From Bacteroidaceae bacterium (GTDB lineage: Bacteria; Bacteroidota; Bacteroidia; Bacteroidales; Bacteroidaceae), in NCBI GenBank assembly GCA_017524545.1, contig JAFXVN010000027.1, positions 1 to 64,000 on the forward strand: 64,000 nt of DNA, in the 5' to 3' direction. A program made the position numbers and the translations under genes. The number at the start of each line of letters is the position of its first letter. Position 1 is the stretch's first letter. Shown piece by piece: positions 1 to 6,958 of the stretch. The notes below the pieces were generated by a model. That model worked only from the letters and a program-made list of their open reading frames with translations, was not told where the DNA came from and ran no database searches.

Positions 1-26
1 TGGGTTTCTTACGTGGATACATGGTG

Positions 27-34
27 CAAAGGTA
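27..34 (-). promoter_or_regulatory. -7 box reading out of the left edge
   Basis: The minus strand reads TACCTTTG, matching the Bacteroidetes -7 consensus TAnnTTTG. It points leftward, so the gene it serves lies outside the window. Confidence 0.45.
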
Positions 35-137
35 CACATTTTTTACCTTGCGACACCCAAAGACACCCGGAAAACTTGTCTAAACACCTGTAAAACAATG
101 GATGCCATTTTGTGGCACAGAAAGTGATGAAGTCAGG

Positions 138-206
138 AAAAAAGGGCTTGCGCGGGTTGCGCAAGGATGTTTTCAAAAAATAAAACGCTTGCGCAGCTTG
201 GGCAAA
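138..206. repeat. double-hairpin direct repeat, copy 1
   Basis: Begins AAAAAAGGGCTTGCG and contains a CTTGCGC/GCGCAAG stem followed by a weaker TTG...CAA stem. A similar sequence lies at 849-917, so the two copies bracket the DUF4160/DUF2442 pair. The first 37 nt of the copies agree closely; the second halves share structure more than sequence. Confidence 0.7.
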
Positions 207-273
207 TAAAAAGCCCCTGCAGATTGGCTGGGGCTGGGGTAAAGCACGAATATAATGCTTGCTGATTCTGAAA

Positions 274-513
274 TCAATGTCGGACCGTCTGTAATGCTGT
301 GAAGCCATTATCGCGGAACATGCCTTCGAAGGAAAGGTCTTCGTCAATCTGCGGCCAATGAATGCCAAATGGCGATAGGTAGAAGTCACGACGCTGGTCG
401 TCAGTGGCGTGAGCCAGTCGCTCCCAGTCGGAAAAAGCATATTTGGCTCGCAGGCCGTCGGCTGTCTCCGCATACACATGGGCGGCATCCACCCAGACTT
501 TTACTATATTCAT
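274..513 (-). CDS. DUF2442 domain protein (possible antitoxin-like partner)
   Basis: Small protein of about 79 aa that starts MNIVKVWVDAAHVYAET and carries the IHWPQIDEDLSFEGM segment typical of DUF2442. An upstream ATG at 546 is possible, but it would overlap the preceding gene by 25 nt; the 513 start matches the family N-terminus and leaves an 8-nt gap. It follows a DUF4160 gene in the same direction. This pairing is common in bacterial genomes and is often suspected to be a toxin-antitoxin-like module, but its biochemical function is not established. Confidence 0.75.
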   Translation of the reverse strand: MNIVKVWVDAAHVYAETADGLRAKYAFSDWERLAHATDDQRRDFYLSPFGIHWPQIDEDLSFEGMFRDNGFTALQTVRH

Positions 514-521
514 GTTGTTTT

Positions 522-755
522 TCATTTCTTGAAGTGCATCTTCCAACGCTCCGTGATAACCTCCACGTTCTCTTCAATGATGGATTCAATGATGGCTATC
601 TGCTGTTTCTTGAAACCGTGATTATATATTTGTTCAATCGGGTTCACGTTGTACTTGGCTTCCTGGTCGTCCTTAACAATGTGAACATGTACGGGGTCAT
701 GGTCATTTGAGTAAAACAGGAATCTGAATCCAAAGAAGATAAACACTGTTGGCAT
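522..755 (-). CDS. DUF4160 domain protein
   Basis: 77-aa protein with the family signature HDPVHVHI near residues 19-26, preceded by a short aromatic N-terminus (MPTVFIFFGFRFLFYSND). It is the first gene of a two-gene unit with the DUF2442 gene at 274-513, read from a -7 box at 787-794. Small size, pairing and accessory location fit a toxin-antitoxin-like module; that role is inference. Confidence 0.8.
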   Translation of the reverse strand: MPTVFIFFGFRFLFYSNDHDPVHVHIVKDDQEAKYNVNPIEQIYNHGFKKQQIAIIESIIEENVEVITERWKMHFKK

Positions 756-786
756 ATTACATATAGTTTAGTCATCAATTTCATTG

Positions 787-794
787 CAAAGATA
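787..794 (-). promoter_or_regulatory. -7 box for the DUF4160/DUF2442 unit
   Basis: TATCTTTG on the minus strand, 31 nt before the DUF4160 start codon. Confidence 0.6.
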
Positions 795-848
795 GCACTT
801 TTATGTGAAACGAGGTGCTTTCAGGCTGAAAATTTGATGAAATATATC

Positions 849-917
849 AAAAAAGGGCTTGCGGGTGTTGCGCAAGGATGTTCTCAGGAAAAAAACACTC
901 TTGCCCTGTGTGGGCAA
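849..917. repeat. double-hairpin direct repeat, copy 2
   Basis: Second copy of the element at 138-206: AAAAAAGGGCTTGCG, a TTGCG...CGCAA stem, then TTGCCC...GGGCAA. Both copies have the same orientation on the plus strand and flank about 640 bp holding the DUF4160/DUF2442 pair. Confidence 0.7.
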
Positions 918-973
918 AGGCAATTTGAAATAAAAACCTAATACCTATACTTGGATGTAATCAGAATTTATCG

Positions 974-981
974 TACCTTTG
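974..981 (+). promoter_or_regulatory. -7 box for the YoeB-type toxin-antitoxin pair
   Basis: TACCTTTG, 27 nt before the antitoxin start. About 33 nt including this box (from 950) recur almost unchanged before the broken gene at 1639. Confidence 0.65.
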
Positions 982-1008
982 CAGTCGTAAAACTAAAAGA
1001 ATTGCATT

Positions 1009-1266
1009 ATGACAAGCATCGCAATGAATAATCTCTGGAATTATCTCCAAGGTCTTTCCCTCTCTGCACGCAATCAGGAGTGGTTGGCGGCGCGGTTACA
1101 GGAAGCCTCACGAACGAAACATGCAAAAGCGGGGAAGGACGAAACGCTGATGTCCAAGGAGGACTTCTTTGCGCAGATAGATGAGGCGAGAGAACAAATC
1201 AAGCGGGGAGAAGGCGTTACCTTCACGAGCCTTGATGACATGAACGCATGGCTTAATGCACTCTGA
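1009..1266 (+). CDS. putative antitoxin of a YoeB-type module
   Basis: 85-aa protein, charged and probably helical, with KEDFFAQIDEAREQIKRGEG in the second half. It precedes a YoeB/Txe toxin by 3 nt, the usual order for such modules, and would neutralise the toxin and autoregulate the operon. A second in-frame Met at 1024 is an alternative start. The assignment rests mainly on the neighbour; the sequence itself shows only a generic antitoxin-like profile. Confidence 0.75.
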   Translation: MTSIAMNNLWNYLQGLSLSARNQEWLAARLQEASRTKHAKAGKDETLMSKEDFFAQIDEAREQIKRGEGVTFTSLDDMNAWLNAL

Positions 1267-1269
1267 ACG

Positions 1270-1542
1270 ATGTACGCCATTACTTATTCTCCGCGTGCCC
1301 AGGAGGGGCTTGCCAAGTTGAAAAGAAGCGAACCCGCAGCGTTTAAGAAGGCCATAAAGTTACTTAACGAGATAGCGCAACATCCCTATACTGGCACAGG
1401 TCATCCCGAACCATTGCGCGGCGACCGCACAGGACAATGGTCACGAACCATTACCAAAAAACATCGACTGGTCTATGAGGTCTTTGAAATGGAGGTACAT
1501 GTAGATGTCCTCTCAACTTACGGCCATTATGATGACAAGTGA
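1270..1542 (+). CDS. yoeB: Txe/YoeB family toxin (ribosome-dependent mRNA endonuclease)
   Basis: 90 aa, the full family length, RelE fold. The order MYAITYSPRAQEGL, HPEPLRGD, WSRTITKKHRLVYEV and C-terminal STYGHYDDK matches YoeB. The Glu of HPEPL, the Arg of HRLVY and the His of YGHY correspond to the catalytic Glu, Arg and His of the family, so the toxin looks active. YoeB enzymes cut mRNA in the ribosomal A site. It is co-transcribed with the antitoxin upstream. Confidence 0.9.
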   Translation: MYAITYSPRAQEGLAKLKRSEPAAFKKAIKLLNEIAQHPYTGTGHPEPLRGDRTGQWSRTITKKHRLVYEVFEMEVHVDVLSTYGHYDDK

Positions 1543-1602
1543 TGCCGTTGACTTTGCTCCCTTTCCTTGAATGCAAGACTTGGATGTAATCAGAAATTAT
1601 CG

Positions 1603-1610
1603 TACCTTTG
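1603..1610 (+). promoter_or_regulatory. -7 box, duplicated copy
   Basis: TACCTTTG within ACTTGGATGTAATCAGAAAT...CGTACCTTTGC (1578-1611), a near copy of 950-982 before the antitoxin gene. It lies 29 nt before the start of the broken gene at 1639. Confidence 0.6.
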
Positions 1611-1638
1611 CGGGCAGAAAGACGAAATACTAAGCAAT

Positions 1639-1847
1639 ATGGAAAAGAAGTATTGTGACATTGAAGCCGAACCAGTAATGGCAGCTGAAGCCATTGCTCC
1701 CTATACTTTAAGTAATTATCATGCTACGTCGAAGGAAGTTTCTGCGAGGGAACGTGTGATGGCTGGTATGTGATGGCTGGTACTGTGTCAGTTGATGAGT
1801 ATTTCGACGAATTGCTGAGCAAATTATTCCTGCAAAATAAAGATTAA
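1639..1847 (+). pseudogene. small hypothetical gene frameshifted by a 14-bp tandem duplication
   Basis: Starting at ATG 1639 the frame reads MEKKYCDIEAEPVMAAEA and ends at a TGA at 1771. The 14-mer TGTGATGGCTGGTA occurs twice in perfect tandem (1755-1768 and 1769-1782). Removing one copy restores the frame into MAGTVSVDEYFDELLSK and a natural stop at 1845-1847, giving a protein of about 64 aa. The restored C-terminus resembles small Bacteroidales proteins of unknown function. As it stands the gene makes a 44-aa truncated product; loss of one unit would reactivate it. Confidence 0.75.
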
Positions 1848-1866
1848 AGCAGAACACGAAATCTAT

Positions 1867-1954
1867 AAACAACGGATTGCACAGATTTTACGGATTTTGG
1901 TCGCAATGACAGCCAAAGAGACATCCGTTAAATCTGTGCAATCCGTTGTTGTTT
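1867..1954. repeat. long hairpin built of about 9-nt words, between convergent genes
   Basis: AACAACGGATTGCACAGATT is answered by AATCTGTGCAATCCGTTGTT, a long near-perfect inverted repeat around a loop of about 30 nt. It lies between the rightward broken gene and the leftward prfC, where it could end both transcripts. Elements at 16052-16138 and 32962-33050 have the same design and partly the same sequence (AACAACGGATT). Confidence 0.8.
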
Positions 1955-1975
1955 AACACAACCTGTTAGGTTGTC

Positions 1976-3574
1976 CTAAAACTCGCTTGTAAAGTGGAAG
2001 CGTATGTGCTCAAAGTCTTGCTGAGCCATTTGGAGGACGTAGCCTGAATCAGCCAGGAAGACGTCTCGGCCTTCCCTGTCGCGAGCCATGTACTGGTGCT
2101 TGCGCTTCTTGAAGTTCTCAAGTTCCAGCTCATAGCCGGGCATTGCTTCTACCCAACAAGCCTTGTAAAGGCTGATAGGCTCCCAGCGGCACTTGGCGCC
2201 GTATTCGTTCTCGAGGCGGTACTGAATGACTTCGAACTGCAACTGACCGACGGTGCCGATGACCTTGCGATTGTTGAACTGATTGATAAAGAGCTGTGCC
2301 ACGCCTTCGTCCATGAGCTGGTTGATGCCCTTCTCCAGTTGCTTGGTCTTCATGGGGTCGGCGTTCTCGATGTACTTGAACATCTCGGGCGAGAAGGAAG
2401 GCAGGCCGCGATAGTGCAGCAGTTCGCCTTCGGTCAGGGTGTCGCCTATCTTGAAGATGCCATTGTCGGGCAGGCCGACGATGTCCCCTGGCCAAGCCTC
2501 GTCGATGGTCTCCTTGCGCTGCGCCATGAACTGCGTGGGGCTGGAGAAACGGAGCGTCTTGCCTTGGCGGACATGAAGATAGGGCGCATTGCGGATGAAC
2601 TTGCCAGAGCAGACCTTACAGAAAGCGATACAGGAGCGGTGGTTCGGGTCGATGTTGGCAGTAATTTTGAAGATGAAGCCGGTGAATTTGGGCTCGTCGG
2701 GCGTGACGACACGCTCCTCTGCCTGCGTGGGACGCGGATAGGGAGCGATGCGCACAAAGCAATCCAGCAGTTCCTGTACGCCGAAGTTGTTCAGGGCAGA
2801 GCCGAAGAAGACAGGCGCCACGTCGGCATCGAGATAAGTCTGCACGTCGAATTCGGGATAGACGCCATCCACCAGTTCGAGGTCTTCGCGAAGCTTGGCG
2901 GCATCGCGCTCGCCGACCCGCTCGTCAAGCTCGGGAGAACCGAGCTTGACACTGACTTTCTCAGTTACTTTCTGCTTGTCGGGCGTGAAGAGGTTGAGGT
3001 TCTGCTCGTAGATGTTATAGACACCTTTGAACTTCGCGCCCTGATTGATGGGCCATGAGAGGGGACGGACGCTGATTTGCAGCTCTTCCTCCAGCTCGTC
3101 GAGGAGGTCGAAGGGGTCTTTGCCCTCGCGGTCCATCTTGTTGATGAAGATGATGACAGGCGTCTTGCGCATACGGCAGACCTCCATCAGCTTTCGTGTC
3201 TGTGCCTCAACACCTTTGGCTCCATCCACCACAATGATGGCACTATCGACAGCAGTCAAGGTACGGAAAGTGTCTTCGGCAAAGTCCTGGTGGCCAGGGG
3301 TGTCAAGGATGTTGACCTTGTAAGCCGTGCCCTCGGGGTCTCCCGAGGGGGAGTAATCAAACTCCATGACCGATGTGGTCACGCTGATGCCGCGTTGCTT
3401 CTCGATTTCCATCCAGTCGCTGGTGGCGGTCTTGCGTATCTTGTTGCTCTTCACGGCACCTGCCACCTGAATCTGTCCGCCGAAGAGGAGCAACTTCTCG
3501 GTGAGGGTTGTCTTGCCGGCATCGGGGTGCGAGATGATGGCAAAGGTGCGGCGGCGCGTTATTTCATTTACCAT
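1976..3574 (-). CDS. prfC: peptide chain release factor 3
   Basis: 532 aa, full length for RF3, the GTPase that removes RF1/RF2 from the ribosome after termination. G1 is HPDAGKTT (residues 16-23), the switch I region follows GISVTTS, G3 is DTPGH (91-95) and G4 is NKMD. Residues 75-83 (SPSGDPEGT), just before strand VNILDTPGH, look like extra sequence and are encoded by a G/C-rich imperfect palindrome at 3328-3354. It is the last gene of a leftward unit with the DUF4924 and LysE genes; the 31-nt gap upstream holds an A/T heptad repeat. Confidence 0.97.
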   Translation of the reverse strand: MVNEITRRRTFAIISHPDAGKTTLTEKLLLFGGQIQVAGAVKSNKIRKTATSDWMEIEKQRGISVTTSVMEFDYSPSGDPEGTAYKVNILDTPGHQDFAEDTFRTLTAVDSAIIVVDGAKGVEAQTRKLMEVCRMRKTPVIIFINKMDREGKDPFDLLDELEEELQISVRPLSWPINQGAKFKGVYNIYEQNLNLFTPDKQKVTEKVSVKLGSPELDERVGERDAAKLREDLELVDGVYPEFDVQTYLDADVAPVFFGSALNNFGVQELLDCFVRIAPYPRPTQAEERVVTPDEPKFTGFIFKITANIDPNHRSCIAFCKVCSGKFIRNAPYLHVRQGKTLRFSSPTQFMAQRKETIDEAWPGDIVGLPDNGIFKIGDTLTEGELLHYRGLPSFSPEMFKYIENADPMKTKQLEKGINQLMDEGVAQLFINQFNNRKVIGTVGQLQFEVIQYRLENEYGAKCRWEPISLYKACWVEAMPGYELELENFKKRKHQYMARDREGRDVFLADSGYVLQMAQQDFEHIRFHFTSEF

Positions 3575-3580
3575 TGAAAC

Positions 3581-3610
3581 AATTCAAAATTTATAAATTC
3601 AAAATTCAAG
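3581..3610. repeat. A/T tandem repeat (about 7 nt, ATTCAAA type)
   Basis: AATTCAAAAT...AAATTCAAAATTCAAG fills the gap before the prfC start codon. It belongs to the class of locus-specific heptad repeats listed elsewhere here. Confidence 0.7.
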
Positions 3611-4124
3611 ATTGCTTTGCCTCTTCGCCGAGGCGGAGGAGGTCGCTGATAGGCTTCAGTGCTGCCTGAGTGCCTGCTGAGATTTCCTTGCCTTGCATAC
3701 GAAGCAAGGTGGCTCCGTAGAGGGCGTCGATGCAGTTCTCCATCTCATGCTTGTTCCTGTTGTTGCCTTGAGCTCGCAGGGCGACGATGTGGGGCAAGGC
3801 TTTGTAATAGGCGGCTTTGTAGTCGTGCTCGTCATTGTCGGCAAGAAGCTCCTGATGGTGGTCTTCGAGAAGGTCGAGGGTGTTCTGCACCACTCGGACG
3901 TGACCAGCTTCTTCCTTTCCCTCCTCGTGCATCATCCTTGCCAGAGACTCATACCATTCCTTGGCTTGTGCCAGTTGTTTCTCTTCGTAGCCGAAACGCG
4001 GCAGATACTCGGCGGCTATGCGGTCGGCATCAAAGCCGTAGGCACGCACCAAGTCCTCCACCTGATACATATATACAAGGTAGGCACTGACGCTTTGGCT
4101 TCTGAGTTTCTTAGCAACGTACAC
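3606..4124 (-). CDS. DUF4924 family protein
   Basis: 172-aa soluble protein, mostly helical by composition, with VSAYLVYMYQVEDLVRAY near the N-terminus, matching DUF4924, a Bacteroidetes family of unknown function. The start is GTG at 4124 with an ATTCAAA repeat just upstream, so the original start may have been altered. It lies between the LysE-type exporter and prfC in one leftward unit. No catalytic motif is evident. Confidence 0.8.
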   Translation of the reverse strand: MYVAKKLRSQSVSAYLVYMYQVEDLVRAYGFDADRIAAEYLPRFGYEEKQLAQAKEWYESLARMMHEEGKEEAGHVRVVQNTLDLLEDHHQELLADNDEHDYKAAYYKALPHIVALRAQGNNRNKHEMENCIDALYGATLLRMQGKEISAGTQAALKPISDLLRLGEEAKQS

Positions 4125-4133
4125 GGCTATGTT

Positions 4134-4163
4134 AATTCAAAATTATTAAATTCAAAATTCAAA
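4134..4163. repeat. A/T tandem repeat before the GTG start of the DUF4924 gene
   Basis: AATTCAAAATTATT followed by AAATTCAAAATTCAAA, period 7-8. It sits about 10 nt before the start codon at 4124. Confidence 0.65.
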
Positions 4164-4169
4164 TGGCTT

Positions 4170-4817
4170 TTATCTGAACAGCGTATAGAAGAACCCGACA
4201 CACGAGCCGACCATGACCAGCAGGCCAAGCAAGCGGTTGAGCAGGCTGATGGTGCTCATGTCGAATCGGGAACCAAGCTTGTTGAGCGCTGTCGTCAGGC
4301 AAAGCCACCAAACGATGGCACCCGTCAGTACGCCGGCATAGCCGATGGCCTGCTCCACATGATGGTCTGGCACGACAAAGCCGCATCGGGCAAAGAGTGC
4401 CAGGAAGAGGAAGATGATGAGCGGATTGCTGACGGTAATGGCAAAGCCCGTGAACATGTTGTGCCAAAGGCTGCCGCGCTTTCCGCTGGCTTTATGGGGA
4501 GGTGCCGGTTTCGTGTAGTAGGTGTATGCGCCGAAGCAGAAGAGCAGGATGCTGCCCAGGAGCTTGAGGTAGAGAATGGTGGTGGGTCGCTCTATGAAGT
4601 CCATCACGAAGCTCATGCCGAGGCCTGTTATCACGGCATAAAAGAGGTCGCTCGCCGCTGCTCCTATGCCTGTGGCAAAGCCAAACCAGCGCCCTTTGTT
4701 GAGGGTGCGCTGCACGGTCAGCACGCCGACGGGCCCCATCGGTGCGCTTGCCACAATTCCTACCACCATGCCTCTGACGGCAAGGTCGATGGCATTCACA
4801 GGTTCAATCCAAATCAT
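4170..4817 (-). CDS. LysE family amino-acid exporter
   Basis: About 215 aa from ATG 4817, six hydrophobic segments, with the LysE/RhtB hallmark VASAPMGPVGVLTVQRTLNKG near the N-terminus and GFAITVSNPLIIFLF in the middle. The family exports amino acids or related metabolites across the inner membrane; the substrate here cannot be read from sequence. A longer frame reaches 4868, but a -7 box at 4858-4865 overlaps it, so the start at 4817 is preferred. First gene of the LysE-DUF4924-prfC unit. Confidence 0.88.
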   Translation of the reverse strand: MIWIEPVNAIDLAVRGMVVGIVASAPMGPVGVLTVQRTLNKGRWFGFATGIGAAASDLFYAVITGLGMSFVMDFIERPTTILYLKLLGSILLFCFGAYTYYTKPAPPHKASGKRGSLWHNMFTGFAITVSNPLIIFLFLALFARCGFVVPDHHVEQAIGYAGVLTGAIVWWLCLTTALNKLGSRFDMSTISLLNRLLGLLVMVGSCVGFFYTLFR

Positions 4818-4857
4818 ATATGTAGGTGAAGCGTGAACACTTTTCCCAATTCGCCTG

Positions 4858-4865
4858 CAAAAATA
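4858..4865 (-). promoter_or_regulatory. -7 box for the LysE-DUF4924-prfC unit
   Basis: TATTTTTG on the minus strand, 40 nt before ATG 4817. Its position rules out the ATG at 4868 for transcripts from this promoter. Confidence 0.55.
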
Positions 4866-4918
4866 CAAAAAAAGATTAAATTCTTTGCCCTTCGCTCTTC
4901 ACTTTTCACTTTTTTTTG

Positions 4919-4926
4919 TACCTTTG
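4919..4926 (+). promoter_or_regulatory. -7 box for the ROK kinase gene
   Basis: TACCTTTG, 51 nt before the ATG at 4978. A TTCACTT heptad repeat (4896-4917) lies immediately upstream. Confidence 0.65.
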
Positions 4927-4977
4927 TGCAGAAACGAAGCAATTATTTCTGTCAAACAAATCAAATAATACACAATT

Positions 4978-5949
4978 ATGGACAAAGTTAAACCCTATGT
5001 AATTGGTGTGGACCTTGGTGGTACCAACACCGCATTCGGAGTTGTTAACGCTCGTGGCGAGGTCGTTGCAGAGAACAGCATCAAGACGCAGCAGTACAAG
5101 ACCGCTGAAGCTTTCGTAGAGGCAGGTGTGGCTTGCCTGAAGCCCCTGCTGGCACAGATTGGCGGAGCCGACCAGGTGCAGGGCATGGGCATCGGTGCGC
5201 CCAATGGCAACTACTACAACGGCACCATCGAGTTCGCCCCCAATCTTCCTTGGGCACACAACGGCATCGTTCCTCTTGCTGAGATGTTCCACGAAGCCAC
5301 AGGCATTCCCGTGAAGCTTACCAACGACGCCAACGCTGCGGCTGTGGGCGAAATGGCATACGGTGCAGCACGCGGCATGAAGAACTTCATCGTCATCACC
5401 CTGGGCACAGGTGTGGGCAGTGGTATCGTCATCAACGGACAGATTGTCTATGGCAGCGACGGCTTTGCTGGCGAGCTGGGTCACGTTATCATGGACCGCA
5501 CGGCGAAGGGTCGCAGCTGTGGCTGCGGCAGGACAGGTTGCTTGGAGGCTTACTGCTCTGCCACCGGCGTAGCACGCACAGCCCGCGAGATTCTTGCCAC
5601 TACCGACCGTCCCTCCCTGCTTCGCGACAAGCCCGCAGAGGAGTTGGAGTCGCTCGACGTCAGCATTGCAGCAGGCAAGGGCGATGAGGTTGCCAACGAG
5701 ATTTTCCAGTTCACAGGCAAGATGCTGGGTGAGGCTTGTGCCGACTTCGCAGCCTTCTCAAGCCCCGAAGCCTTTATCTTCTTCGGTGGCCTCTGCAAGG
5801 CAGGCGACTTGATTATGAAGCCCATCGAGGAGGCCTACAACAACGCCGTGCTCAAGATATTCAAGGGCAAGGCCAAGTTCTTGGTTTCCGGCTTGATGAA
5901 TGCCAATGCCGCTGTCCTCGGAGCAAGTGCTCTCGGATGGGAAGAATAG
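4978..5949 (+). CDS. ROK family sugar kinase, probable glucokinase
   Basis: 323 aa, standard ROK length. The N-terminal phosphate-binding motif is VDLGGTNTAFG, the sugar-binding segment LTNDANAAAVGE and the ATP motif TLGTGVGSG. The ROK zinc site is seen as GELGHVIM...CGCGRTGCLEAY. Such kinases phosphorylate glucose or related hexoses at C6 in the cytoplasm; glucose is the likeliest substrate, N-acetyl hexosamines are possible. Monocistronic, with its own -7 box and a strong terminator at 5983. Confidence 0.92.
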   Translation: MDKVKPYVIGVDLGGTNTAFGVVNARGEVVAENSIKTQQYKTAEAFVEAGVACLKPLLAQIGGADQVQGMGIGAPNGNYYNGTIEFAPNLPWAHNGIVPLAEMFHEATGIPVKLTNDANAAAVGEMAYGAARGMKNFIVITLGTGVGSGIVINGQIVYGSDGFAGELGHVIMDRTAKGRSCGCGRTGCLEAYCSATGVARTAREILATTDRPSLLRDKPAEELESLDVSIAAGKGDEVANEIFQFTGKMLGEACADFAAFSSPEAFIFFGGLCKAGDLIMKPIEEAYNNAVLKIFKGKAKFLVSGLMNANAAVLGASALGWEE

Positions 5950-5982
5950 GCTTTAGGAAAGAAACTTAGTCGATAAATACAG

Positions 5983-6033
5983 AAGGCCCCCTTCCGTTTC
6001 CTATAAGGAGATACGGGAGGGGGCCTTTTTTTT
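5983..6033 (+). terminator. intrinsic terminator after the ROK kinase
   Basis: AAGGCCCCCTTCCG pairs with CGGGAGGGGGCCTT, followed by a run of ten T. The stem is preceded by few A residues, so it mainly serves the rightward transcript. Confidence 0.9.
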
Positions 6034-6061
6034 ACATGTATTTTGGGTGTTAAGAGAAGGA

Positions 6062-6958
6062 CTATTTCCTTCTCTCGCAGAAGCTTGGCATCAGGAAGAG
6101 AGCGAACGCATTGTCACCAATGGCAAAGAACGGGCCGCCATCGGGAGCATACCAGCGGTCTTCGTTCAGCGGGTTCCAGTTGCCTTCCAGCGTGATGGGG
6201 TCAAGGTCTCCTTCACCCCAGCCGTCGCCTGTGCCCGGCTCGCGGCTTGTATAGCCAGCTGTTGTGGTGAGGCTGACAATACCGTTCTCATAGGTATAGG
6301 TGCCGGTGTACCTCTGTCCCCAGGGCACAATGATAATCTCGAATTCGTTGCCGTCGAACTTGTAAGCAATTCTGACAGTCTTATCTTCTTCGGTCCTGCC
6401 GAACCACCATATCCACTGGCCCTGGATGTCTTCCATCTTGGTGTTGATGGTCATTCCGTTCTTCACGACGATGAATGCCAGGTTCTCGTCCCTACCTAAT
6501 TCTGGCTGTTCGGGGTCTTCGTAAATCTCCTTCATGATGAGCACGGACTGACCGCCCGCAAGACCAGCCATAGACTCGTAATGCGTTCCGTTCATGTCGA
6601 ACGAGACGACGTTGTTCTCGAGAGTATATGGTCCCTGATAGACTACGTTGCCTTCCTGCAGAACCTGTACATTGTCGTTGTTGAAGCTCAGGGTATAGTC
6701 CGCGCTGTAGCCCAGGCCGCCGTCGCTCCATGTGCCATTCAGGGCATTCACGGTGACTGGCTCAACGTATGGGCCTGGGGGGACTACGGGGCCGTCCTCG
6801 GAGGCGTAGGCAGCGATGCTGTCGAGCTGTTCGTAGGGAACTTTTATCTGTGTGCCGTCTGTCTTGTAAACGATGATGCCCTGTGCGTTTGCCAAGATAT
6901 AGCCTGCGCTCAGGAGGAGGCAGGAAAGGATGCGCTTCATATTATTCATAGTCTTCAT
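6062..6958 (-). CDS. secreted hypothetical protein with lipocalin-like repeats
   Basis: 298 aa with a signal peptide ending ILANAQG (near residue 25). Next comes a short IIVYKTDGTQIKVPYEQLDSI strand-turn segment common at the mature N-terminus of Bacteroidales surface proteins. Two similar beta-rich units follow, around LNGTWSDGGLG...TLSFNNDN and IQGQWIWWFG...AYKFDGNEF, each about 90 aa and resembling lipocalin-like domains. No enzyme motif is visible. It is translationally coupled to the gene upstream: start ATG overlaps that gene's TGA by 4 nt (6955-6958). Confidence 0.7.
   Translation of the reverse strand: MKTMNNMKRILSCLLLSAGYILANAQGIIVYKTDGTQIKVPYEQLDSIAAYASEDGPVVPPGPYVEPVTVNALNGTWSDGGLGYSADYTLSFNNDNVQVLQEGNVVYQGPYTLENNVVSFDMNGTHYESMAGLAGGQSVLIMKEIYEDPEQPELGRDENLAFIVVKNGMTINTKMEDIQGQWIWWFGRTEEDKTVRIAYKFDGNEFEIIIVPWGQRYTGTYTYENGIVSLTTTAGYTSREPGTGDGWGEGDLDPITLEGNWNPLNEDRWYAPDGGPFFAIGDNAFALFLMPSFCERRK

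Noticed and set aside
9-488. 159-aa minus-strand frame at the left edge
   Set aside because: Crosses the repeat element and the DUF2442 gene in another frame, with no homology that I recognise.
2096-3058. 320-aa open frame on the plus strand
   Set aside because: Antisense shadow of prfC, without promoter or recognisable domain.
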